From: Adiantum capillus-veneris
Lineage: Eukaryota; Streptophyta; Polypodiopsida; Polypodiales; Pteridaceae
Direction of reading: 5' to 3'
Length of the DNA: 64,000 nucleotides
NCBI GenBank assembly: GCA_014529385.2
Contig: CM043971.1
Span: 62,042,209-62,106,208 of the forward strand
The position numbers were made by a program, and so were the translations under genes. How positions within the stretch are numbered: position 1 is the first letter of the stretch; the number at the start of each line of letters is the position of its first letter. This document shows positions 34,921 to 44,268 of the stretch, in pieces. The notes beneath the pieces were generated by a model that was given only the letters and a program-made list of their open reading frames with translations, did not search any database and had not been told where the DNA came from.

Positions 34921-35907
34921 TCTCGGTCAATAGCATACTCATCTATCATAAAAGATAGATCATTATGAGTTGCTATAGACACCACACTTACCCTTGGCCG
35001 TCGTCAAAGTGTATCGGCCACTTGATTGTGCTTATCAGCAATGTGAGCAATATTGCAAAAGAAAATTTATCCACCTCATTTGTTTGTCGGAGAGCTTGGT
35101 TTGCGTCATGAAGTTCTTGAGGCTTTGTGATCGATTCGTAGGATGAATGGAGTCCCCAAGAGATAGTGTTTCCACGTGTCTAGGGCATATAGAATAGCTA
35201 GTAGCTCTTTTTCGTATTTGCCCAATACTCACTTGTCGGAGTTGAGTCTTTGACTCTCATATGCTATGGCATGCCCTTCTTGAAGCAAAATAGCTCCAAG
35301 GCAATCACCACAAGCATCACATTGGACCTCAAATGGCTTTGAGAGATCTAGTAGTGTGAGCACACGTTGAGAGATAAGCTTCTCCTTAAGCTTCTCAAAA
35401 GATTCTTGCACTTTTGCAGTCCATGAATACTTGACATTATTTTTCGTTAAGTCCTATAATGAGCCTGCTATTATCGAGATTTTTTCTATGAAGCGTCTAT
35501 AGTATGCACACATACCTATAAAGCTTCGTACCTCCTGTAGATTCCTTGGATTAGGCCATCCTTTTATTACCTCTAACTTTGTTGGATCCATACGGGTACC
35601 ATCTTTAGAGATAATGTGACCTAAATATTGAATCTCTTGTAGAAAAAAATCACTTTTCTTTTGATTAATGAAAAGCTTATTCTCTCTCACAACTTGAAAG
35701 ATTACCTGGAGGGGTTGCTTGTACTCCTCAAGAGAATTTAATTAACCTGAAGATTTTTGCCCATCATGAGTTTGAATGCATCTGGATTATTTTTTCAAGC
35801 CAAAACTTGTAACTTATCAAATAAATCTTCTACACGCGGCACAAGAAATCTCTTTTTTTTAATAGTGATCCTATTTAGTTCACTATATTTGACACATATG
35901 TTATAGG
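34921..35907 (-). pseudogene. outer element RNase H and reverse transcriptase remnant
   Basis: Minus-strand blocks: QTKLSDKQMRWINFL (35035-35232), VQCDACGDCLGAILLQEG (35229-35411), and LFINQKKSDFFLQEIQYLGH with GMCAYYRRFIEK (35454-35690). The catalytic FFDD region is missing: after 35735 sequence corresponding to 30300-30540 of the intact copy is deleted or unrecognisable. Ends at the Cassandra insertion. Confidence 0.8.
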
Positions 35908-36032
35908 TGTTGGGGTAAGCCCAACTTGTGGTGACAAAGTGGTGTCTATCTATGAGGCTTGCATAAATTGGTTAGACCGGAGGTCCCTAACACCTTAAGG
36001 TTTTGGGGTCTGGATGGCTAGACCAATTTGTG

Positions 36033-36104
36033 GAACGTCACAGTTAAGCGCATATGCGCGGGAACAGTACTGGGATGGGTGACCTCCCGGGAAGTTGTTG
36101 CCCT
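36033..36104 (+). ncRNA. 5S rRNA-like segment with Pol III internal control region, first LTR
   Basis: Matches the 3' part of plant 5S rRNA: CAGTTAAGCG (box A start, about 36041), GGGATGGGT (intermediate element, 36072-36080) and GTGACCTCCCGGGAAGT (box C, 36080-36096). The 5' half of the LTR has only weak 5S resemblance. In Cassandra elements this region is known to be transcribed by RNA polymerase III. It is not a functional rRNA gene. Confidence 0.85.
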
Positions 36105-36429
36105 CTTGACCTACAACTGGTATCAGAGCCATGCTTCAAAGTCCAACCTCTGAGTCCGTGGAACAGGACATGTTGATGTTGACTTCAACCTCTGAGCTAG
36201 CTCCCGGCCACGTTGAAGCTCTCAACCTCTGAGCCTAGAAAAAGGCGGAACACGTTGGTACTCAAGGGGACGGGAAAGTCCCAAGTTTGGCTTAAGGGGG
36301 CGATTGTTGGGGTAAGCCCAACTTGTGGTGACAAAGTGGTGTCTATCTATGAGGCTTGCATAAATTGGTTAGACCGGAGGTCCCTAACACCTTAAGGTTT
36401 TGGGGTCTGGATGGCTAGACCAATTTGTG

Positions 36430-36501
36430 GAACGTCACAGTTAAGCGCATATGCGCGGGAACAGTACTGGGATGGGTGATCTCCCGGGAAGTTGTTGCCC
36501 T
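36430..36501 (+). ncRNA. 5S rRNA-like segment, second LTR
   Basis: Identical to the segment in the first LTR except C to T at 36480, which changes box C from GTGACCTCC to GTGATCTCC. Boxes A and intermediate are unchanged. Confidence 0.82.
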
Positions 36502-36620
36502 CTTGACCTACAATAGGTACCATTTTTCTTTTGCACTAAAAGTAATGGTGAACACAATGGAGAGGAGCTAGGCCTCAACATCCCTTTTTCCACCAATTCA
36601 TGCACTTGCCTCATGATCTC

Positions 36621-37429
36621 TGTCACAAAGTGATGACGTGGCTGTCCGACTGCTGAAACCCTAATTTTTACCAAAAATCCTAATCTACAAAAACCCTAAT
36701 TCTAGAAACCCTAACCCTAATTGATGCTCAAACCCTAACTAAGGTTAGAAACCCTAATTTGGCGGCAAAAATGCTACGTGGCAGCAGTACGGACGCATGA
36801 TATTTCTGGCGTGATTTACGAAAAGCAGTGAGGTGCTTTTGGGCTGCGAAATTTAGCCAAGCAGCTTTTTGGGCATTGCTTTATCTCTACGCAAATACAA
36901 GGAGAGAGAGAGAGAGAGAGAAGATTTCATTGCGTTATTTTACTAAAGCTCTCGTGTGTGAGAGAGAGAGAAAATTTTGTTTTTGATTCTGAAGCTTTTG
37001 GGGCTCTGCTCTTGGCATCCCTTGTAAAACTTTAAATAAGTGGTTTTGGGCACACTCTGCAGAGCATCTAGACGCAGCGTCTGAGAGTGAAACCCTAACC
37101 GCTCTCTTGTACTGTGAACATTGATTAATACATAAAGAAATACCGAAAGGGGCGCTAGTCTTTGGGGCCAATATCTCTAGGCACGGAACTCCGTCGGGCC
37201 AGTGCAAATCTATTGTGAACTGTGAACTGTTTTGAAGTGGTTATTTGGTGCTGTTGTGATTGATTCTTGACTTGGAGTGTCCAAGTCTGTTACAGTGGTA
37301 TCAGAGCGTGGCCGATTTCTCTTCTACGGGAAATCCTATCCCCAATATTGTGAACTGTGAACTGTTTTGAAGTGGTTATTTGGTGCTGTTGTGATTGATT
37401 CTTAACTTGGAGTGTCCAAGTCTATTACA
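36621..37429 (+). mobile_element. LTR element reduced to one LTR, primer site and LTR stub
   Basis: LTR 36621-37294 (TGTCACAAAGTGATG ... AAGTCTGTTACA, 674 bp), primer site TGGTATCAGAGCG at 37296, about 50 bp of interior, then 37346-37429, which repeats the last 84 bp of the LTR (TATTGTGAACTGTG ... AAGTCTATTACA). ATCTC flanks both ends (36616-36620 and 37430-37434). The interior and most of the second LTR are therefore deleted. The first part of the LTR (36655-36765) contains several AAACCCTAA-like telomere-type motifs; a GA run lies at 36901-36920. Confidence 0.85.
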
Positions 37430-37434
37430 ATCTC

Positions 37435-38426
37435 CACTTGTTGAGCTTGTGAAACTCAATAAGGAGGTTTATTAGGCGGTGAGCTTCTTGGTAGGAGCTC
37501 TTTTGCATGATCATCATCCCTCGTTTTGGAGGTAGCTCACTAGGGATGTATCAATGAAAACATCTTGGAATCCATTTAGGAAATTAGACAACTCTAATTT
37601 CTCTTGATTCCCTTTATTGCTACTTGTAAAAACATTAGAATCATTTATAGATTCTCTAACAAAAATCATATACGCAAAAATAGAGCTTTTCATTGACTTA
37701 TTTACCATGGATATGGCGTTCCCCGACTCTTTAGCATCTATGTACATGCTCTTTTCCCTGTAGGTGAAGTAGATTCTCCTTTCAAGGAACTTCATGTTGG
37801 AAGCCATGTGGTTAAACCATGGTGCCCCAACAATAACATCCTCATGTTTGAGAGGAAAGGTGAAAAAATCCTCTTTGTCCACATAGCTTTGGACATGAAG
37901 CCTCAATTTTCCAATTAAGGGAGTAACTGAGATGTCTTGTCCCTTGATAGCTCCATCGGCTTTCAATGTATCTCCCATCTCGTGGGCTTGTATGCCTAGC
38001 TTGATGGTCAACTTCGTGAATATGAAGTTGTGAGTTGAACCAGGGTTTAAAAAAATAAAGGCATCATGCTCTTGTATCTTTCCCCAAGCATAGGAAATGA
38101 CAAAACCTTGGCAATGAGCATCCTCTTTTGGAGCTTCAACCATAGAGGCTCTAGGCAGCTCATTGTGCAAATTTCTTGTGGGGTAGGCATGTCCTTTCTC
38201 CCCGCACTAAGCACTAGTTATCTTTGCAATAACGCTCTAGATCCGGGAGAAAGTCGATTTGTGCCTTTGACTCCTTTCTCCTTAGCTTTATTGTTGTTGA
38301 TAGAGTTGCCTTGGGAAGAATATTGTTCTTTCCCTTTGCTTCATTTTGATCTTTATTTTCAATGGGCTTGGCATTCCTTTTAGCCCCTTGTTGGAAATTG
38401 ATGCGCGAAGCAACCATAGAGTGGTG
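37435..38426 (-). pseudogene. outer element linker, protease and gag end
   Basis: 37514-38170 is open for 218 residues: DAFIFLNPGSTHNFIF corresponds to the protease block DPGST of the relatives (Asp changed to Asn), followed by GKLRLHVQSYVDKEDFF, APWFNHMASNMKFLERRIYF and FLNGFQDVFID. 38170-38426 is decayed gag with the zinc knuckle largely lost and ends at SRINFQQGAKRN. Interrupted at 38427 by the next element. Confidence 0.85.
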
Positions 38427-38692
38427 TGAAGGGGATCGGGGAGCACCACAGACGAAGAGTGAGAGAGAGAGAAGGAGACACACACACAATGTGGGTGGGG
38501 AGACTGTGAAGTGGCAGCTCCCCCTATACAGTATACTCACTATTAGTATAGGGTAACAGTGGGCGGGCGCCCATGACCTGGGCGACCGGTCAAGGCACAT
38601 AGGCCTTAACCCCAACAACCTCCCACTTAAAGGCCAATGTGCCTTTAAGCAAGATCTACTAGTGTACAACTAATAGAAGGTGAGATATTCTC

Positions 38693-39226
38693 TCAACCTA
38701 TGCCCACTGACTCTCGATGAGCTAGTGCATCCGGCTCTACTGATAGACAAACATCCCGCTGCGAAAGCCACACAGAGCTAGCTCCAAGCTCTGCAAATAG
38801 TCTACAAGAGCTCATGCACTCTTGCAAGTATCGGTCCAATACCTGCAAACCTCCCCTATGCTCTATGCCGAGATCAGTCATCGAACAACTAATCAACCCT
38901 GCTGCAAATGCTCCCACTGCAGCTGCTATGTTGGGCCTCGAGATCAACATCTCGTACATGAGGACACCGAACGTTGATGCAACCCTGGCAACCTCTGCCA
39001 CCTCCAACTCAGAACTCAACTCATGGCAATCTTGTCCCCTATCATAGAGACCATGGCACTCTGACTCCGAGCTCTGGAGTGACTCCTCGTGCCCACCACA
39101 TATCACATGTGTACCAAGAGTATCCATATGTCCTGAATCTGCATCAAGCTCTGGCATAAGCATATCAAGAAATGACTCCACAATAGCCGACATCTCAGCA
39201 TCCATGTGAGTCATCTCTGTCATCAC
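38693..39226 (-). pseudogene. copia RT C-terminus and RNase H remnant
   Basis: In this 177-residue open stretch, SRPNIAAAVGAF and later DLGIEHRGGLQVLDRYLQ match the copia RT end (RPDIAYAVG ... PGxEHWxALKRxLRYL), and SSVWLSQRDVCLSVEPDALA matches the start of copia RNase H (ISWxSKxQxxVxLSTxEAEY). The sequence between and before them is unrecognisable. Open by chance or recent descent. Confidence 0.6.
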
Positions 39227-39361
39227 CTCTGATGACTCATCCTACTGTGACTCACTAGAGCTGTCCCGCTCTACCTGTGCATCCGTAGACGCAACCTGCA
39301 CAACAAGGTCACTGCTCTGCACTCCATGCAAAGCATCCTGCAACCCACAAGCAAAAGAGAC

Positions 39362-40354
39362 TCACCTTCTCTCTCGCTCTCTACCTGGCTGCATGATCAC
39401 AGAGACAACACCGTCTCTCCCGTGATCCACATGCAATGGGTAACCTGTACCACTCCTGGCACCTCTCGCAATCACTAGTGAACCCAAATGCATCACAAAA
39501 TCTCGCTCTCGTAGTGAAATCTGACATCCACAATCTCTAAGCTGACCAATCGAGATCAAGCTCACTGTCAAATCTGGTACATAGCGCACATGTCGTAACA
39601 AGTAAGATGCACCACTCAGTAATGACAGTCTCACATCTCCTGCACCTGCTATCGCATGCACCGATCCATCGGTCAAACATACACTGCCAAGCATCCCGCT
39701 AGAATAGCTACAAAACCATTCACGATGCGGCGTGACATGAAACATAGCATCTGCGTCTAGCAACCACTGCGAAGGGAGTGCACTATCCACATGTATAGCA
39801 TCTCGTGCATAGCTCGAGGTAAAAGTGACATCCCCATCACTAGTATACTCCGACACTACATCTGCCTCAACTGTCAAAGCAACTGAGTCCATGGCATCAC
39901 TACATACATCTCTGAGACTGCCATGTCTCCTACGATGTCGCATACGACGAAAACAGCGTCGTCTAACGTGTCCAGAATGACCACAATACCAACATATCAC
40001 CTGTCGGCGTACTCGTGAATGTACATGTCTCACACGAGTCCTTGATGACTCAGATCTATCATACATATCATGTAATCTGCGCCAAAGTGCTCTCGAAGTA
40101 GTCTCATACATAACAAGAGCATATACAGATTCCGCAAGGTGCAAAGAGAGTGTAGATAGTGCCATCTCCTCTAGCTCCTGCCATTGATCGTCAGACATGT
40201 TTGAAGGTCTACCTGCATCACCACTCAATGGTCGATGCAACCCTCGCTGTGTCAATGCATCAAGCATACACTCTCTCCATGCTGCAAAGTCTGACCCATC
40301 AAACATGCACATTTCTGAGAGATCATAATCTGAGCGATCACCTGTCTCTGCCAT
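39362..40354 (-). CDS. copia Gag with inactive protease domain
   Basis: Start chosen at ATG 40352-40354 (MAETGDRSDYDLSEMCMFDG), the usual Gag opening, since the 68 upstream codons are hydrophobic and unlike Gag; about 330 residues. FDGSDFAAWRECMLDAL and LWRRLHDMYDRSE are Gag blocks; the knuckle CWYCGHSGHVRRRC is a complete C-x2-C-x4-H-x4-C near residue 120. The protease block is LPSQWLLDADAMFHVTPHREWF: the catalytic DSG has become DAD, so no protease activity is expected. SVCLTDGSVHAIAGAGDVRL and VRYVPDLTVSLISIGQL follow as in copia. No stop inside. Confidence 0.8.
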   Translation of the reverse strand: MAETGDRSDYDLSEMCMFDGSDFAAWRECMLDALTQRGLHRPLSGDAGRPSNMSDDQWQELEEMALSTLSLHLAESVYALVMYETTSRALWRRLHDMYDRSESSRTRVRHVHSRVRRQVICWYCGHSGHVRRRCFRRMRHRRRHGSLRDVCSDAMDSVALTVEADVVSEYTSDGDVTFTSSYARDAIHVDSALPSQWLLDADAMFHVTPHREWFCSYSSGMLGSVCLTDGSVHAIAGAGDVRLSLLSGASYLLRHVRYVPDLTVSLISIGQLRDCGCQISLRERDFVMHLGSLVIARGARSGTGYPLHVDHGRDGVVSVIMQPGRERERR

Positions 40355-42050
40355 GAGCACAATATAGCAAACTAGAAAGCAAAACCACCTCACCAACAAC
40401 ACCTGGAAATTGTCTACAAATATGGCCAGAAACACAATGTAAAACCTGTGAGACACACTCCAAAATAGAGCTCCCACAATGTCAATACAAGTCAGCCCTA
40501 AACTGGCTCGAATCGCATCAACAAAAGTCTGCAAATATGGCTGTAAAATCTGATGCAAAGTTGCACCAATAACCGTGCAAAGCCTTGCACAAAATCACAA
40601 GTCAATATGACTCAATCACGCATAAATATATGACAAAATTTTGGCAGAGTCTCCTTTGTAACTGGAGCAAAATCTCAACAGTAAACCTCAAAGAGACAAT
40701 AATATATGCCACGATGGCCAATCCGGGAATAAACTCGACCGGAATCACCTCACAAAGTCATCCATATGAGCATACCTGCTCTTGCCGGAGTACCACTCAA
40801 CGGCACCTCAAATGACATACATGTGAGTGATGATTGCTGCCAAAATACCTTTCAATCGATGACCAAATGTCTGCCAGATAACTATAGCAACATTTCGCAA
40901 AACCTTGCAAGATCTGTCGCTATGCGCAATACGAAATACGGCACACAAGGGCATACACAAGTGACTCCAAACTCCAACCAAATAATGACTGAAAATCACC
41001 TGTCAAAGTGGGAGTAAACTCAACCACTAAATTGTCAAAGAGCAACCTATGGATACGTAGAAGCAATACGTAAATTGAGCCAAATCTCAAATAATCTCAG
41101 CCACAAACAAATAGACAAATCCATATATGGCATACATAGACCGCCAAGACCATGGCAACATAGCTCACTCTCGCATGAGTGGCTCTCTGGACAAATGCAT
41201 ATCCAAAAACCTGTGTACACCTATGAATTTGCTGGTTGCTGCAGAAAATACTCCGTGTGTGTGAGATATACCAAAAACAGTGTTTTTGGGACCCGAAAGT
41301 GCACAAATAAACCTGCTGCTGTACCTGCTGTAATTCAAAGCATAATTTCAGAAAATAGACATCACCATCGCGTCCGGAGCGTGCCAAAACCCTGACCTAA
41401 ACTCCTGGATCATGTAGATTTGACTCTGTATGACGGAGCTACGCAAAAAACTGCGTTTTAGAGCCTGAAAATGGCAAAAACGAGTTGCACACAGTCTTGA
41501 ACCTGCTCGTGCTCCACTCTGCGTGATGCAATTTCCTCTCAATGCAAGCTCCAATGCAAGAGCTTTGCCACAACAGCATCCAAGCACTCGAATGTCAAGC
41601 TCTCCTCCGCCAAGCACTTCTCTAACGAGCTCCACTGAGATCAAAAGCTCCTCTCACCAAGGAAGCCGCAACCGCCTCCTCGACCAAGCTTGACCACGCC
41701 AAGCTCCTAAGCTCCAAAGACAATGCTCCTCAAGCTAAAATTGCTCTCCGTGAAACTCCGTGATCAAACTCCACCGTCGAGAGCGAGCGAGCTATCGCCT
41801 CGAAGCTCTCAAAGCCGTCGTGCTCTCCGCGGTCACCATAGCTCTGATACCAATTGAAGGGGATCGGGGAGCACCACAGACGAAGAGTGAGAGAGAGAGA
41901 AGGAGACACACACACAATGTGGGTGGGGAGACTGTGAAGTGGCAGCTCCCCCTATACAGTATACTCACTATAAGTATAGGGTAACAGTGGGCGGGTGCCC
42001 ATGACCTGGGCGACCGGTCAAGGCACATAGGCCTTAACCCCAACATGGTG

Positions 42051-42249
42051 GATTACTTTCGTGATAGAATCTCAGGCTGTTGGGAGTTGACATAATTGGC
42101 CATTTGTTCCGGTAATCCCGCACATAATTGTGGATTTTGCTCGACGAAGTCTATTTTTTGAAAGACAGTAGCCTTGAGATGTAAATCCAAAACTTGTCCA
42201 CATATTTGTGGATAGACTCATGCGAGAGAGGCTTTAAACTCCGCCATTC
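42051..42249 (-). pseudogene. outer element gag fragment
   Basis: Corresponds to 31806-32008 of the inner element (Gag block FAEQRQQFCAGLPEEM region and VDKFWDLHLKA), decayed. Lies between the copia-type element and the plus-strand gypsy insertion, sharing ATTC at 42246-42249 with 51980-51983. Confidence 0.8.
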
Positions 42250-42621
42250 TGTCATAATAACTAATATCTAATTCTCCTAAATGATTTTCTCATGTTAAAC
42301 TAATAATTTAATATGGGGAAGAGCCAGGGGAGAAAAAGCTAGAATATTGGTTAAGCTCGCAGACCGACCATAGTAGGGATCCAAAGGAGGGAAAATAGGG
42401 ATCCAAAGGGGGGGCCATCTGCAAAAGAGCTATGTGCAACAATGGGCTTCAAAGACCCTAAGGTTCAACCCATTAAGACTTCCAAAATGCTAAGGTTCCA
42501 AAATTCAAAGGTAAGTCCAAATGGTCAAGCTTAGTGAAATTGGATGCTTTGTGAGTGTACACAAAAGTCTTCAAGACTCCTACATAAGAGGGGCAAGCCC
42601 TGTAAGTAGGGGATGAGAGAG

Positions 42622-42659
<38 letters not shown>

Positions 42660-43857
42660 ATGCAAGCCCCTTTACACAAAGGGCATAGTGGACACATGTC
42701 AGCTCCCTAGTCCAGTTGCCCTCAAGGTGTACTCAAATCCTATTGGATGGCCATAGAGGTGGACCAATGAGAATTAGGCTAGAGTAAATCTAGTTTAATT
42801 CATTTAAAAACACTCGATAAAAGAACCAATAAGAATTAAGCTCTCTAGAAGACTATTGGACAGTCTCCCAAGGAGTCCAATGAGCATTCAACAGCCCAAT
42901 GGCTTGCCTGCTTCCTATTGGCCAGAAGACAAAGGGATCCAATGAAGTTAGTTGTATTATTTAATTACCTAAAGCTCTCACAAAAGGGGAAAGGGGGACA
43001 CATGTCACATGGCTATCACTTATGCTTCTTAATTATGATTGGCTACGCTCCACAAGGTCCAATGGGAAGCCAGCAATAGGATTTAGCAAGAGGGGTCGAC
43101 CAAGATGAGAGAGGGGGCTGATTTGTGAAGGCATTATCACACACACAAGCACACAATCTCAAGTGTGAAGCAAGAAGACTCTCTCTCTCCTTCTGAAGCT
43201 TTAATGGAAAGCTCATCATCTACTCCAAGCTTGTGAGAAGGGAGGCCTACACCAACAACTCTTGGCTTTGTGATGCAAATCCAACCAAGAGCCAAGCTTC
43301 AATGTATGCTCATCTCCTCTACCATGCTAATTACTATGCTATGCTAAGCTTTTATGAGTGATTATGTGAGGAGATATACTTCTTTCTCATAAGACTACTC
43401 CTTCTTCTTCTCAATCTACTCTCATACCCCGCTAGCTCTCACCATCTTCGAAGGTGTGTGAGGTCTTGGGTCTGAGACCGTGAGGGAATTGATGTTGTGT
43501 TTTATAAGTGTTTGCTTAGTGCTTGAAGCTTCCATCTTCATTGCACTAGCTAGTTATTGAAGGAACACAAAGAATTGTATTGTAAAAGTCTCCCTTGATG
43601 GGGGAAACCTATAATACAAAGCCTTTTGGAGGGGGGACCAGCTCCATGTAAATCTGATCCTCAAGTGTTGTCAGTAGCTTAATTTCTCTCTCTTTTGAAG
43701 TATTGTTCATGCCTATCTATCTAGGTGCTATGCCTTTTGTTGCTCTCTCCATCCAAGTACTCTTGCTATGCTCATTGGGAATCTATTCTAATGAAATGCT
43801 CACTATGTCTATGCTATTTTCCGCTACACTCAAGTTTTTAGGCCATTAAATGTTACA
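42250..43857 (+). repeat. 5' LTR of the plus-strand gypsy element
   Basis: 1608 bp. CA run at 42627-42658. Shares long stretches with the 3' LTR, such as TTGGATGCTTTGTGAGTG and TCACCATCTTCGAAGGTGTG. Related to but distinct from the LTRs of the minus-strand copies. Confidence 0.9.
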
Positions 43858-44268
43858 TTGGTATCAGAGCACAAGGTTTCTCTTTTCTTGGTCAAGAAGG
43901 GAGGTCCTTAAGCTAGCTATAAATGGTTGGTATTATTAATTGCAATTGAGTAAGTAGAATAGGGATTTTTTGGCCTTGCAGTGCGCCTGCCTTCGTGCAG
44001 ATAACGGGGCATCACCGCCGAGAGCTATGGTCTTAATAATGGAGTCCTATGGGGCTTGCCTTAACCACTATTGAGCTATTAGAAGCTTGACAGGAGCCGG
44101 TATTGTTTTGGTGTTGAAAGACCCTCTCTTTTATTCCTTGCAATTAATGATATTCGAGCCACAGGTATAGGAGCTTGAGTTCTTTTCTAAAGGGGTAAAG
44201 AGGAGCAACAACTAGGACTTGAAGTGCCAAAGTACACATAAAAATCTTACACCTAAAAAATTGTTAGA

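Larger units (their letters stand above)
35908..36512 (+). mobile_element. Cassandra-type TRIM (miniature LTR retrotransposon with 5S sequence)
   Basis: Two 208-bp LTRs (35908-36115 and 36305-36512), TGTTGGGGTAAGCCC ... TTGACCTACA, flank a 189-bp non-coding interior with primer site TGGTATCAGAGCC at 36118 and polypurine tract TTAAGGGGGCGAT before the second LTR. ATAGG lies directly outside both ends (35903-35907, 36513-36517), a perfect target-site duplication. The LTRs differ at one base (36083 C, 36480 T), so the insertion is recent. The 3' half of each LTR is 5S rRNA-like, the hallmark of Cassandra. No coding capacity; it must use enzymes of other elements. Confidence 0.95.
38427..42045 (-). 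mobile_element. internally deleted copia-type element with open gag
   Basis: LTRs of 191 bp (38427-38617 and 41855-42045), differing at two positions, TGAAGGGGATCGG ... TTAACCCCAACA on the plus strand. Primer site (reverse of TGGTATCAGAGC) at 41841-41852; polypurine tract AAGTGGGAGGT on the minus strand beside the left LTR. TGGTG flanks both ends (38422-38426 and 42046-42050). Interior: about 1.5 kb leader, gag-protease frame, then a remnant of RT/RNase H. Integrase and most of RT are missing, so it depends on helpers. Confidence 0.92.

Noticed and set aside
36033-36104. A genuine 5S rRNA gene
   Set aside because: Only the 3' half matches 5S, it sits within a TG...CA LTR duplicated 397 bp away, and target-site duplications bracket the unit; Cassandra explains it.
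36655-36765. Interstitial telomere or chromosome end
   Set aside because: Motifs are degenerate, few and spaced, and lie inside an LTR.
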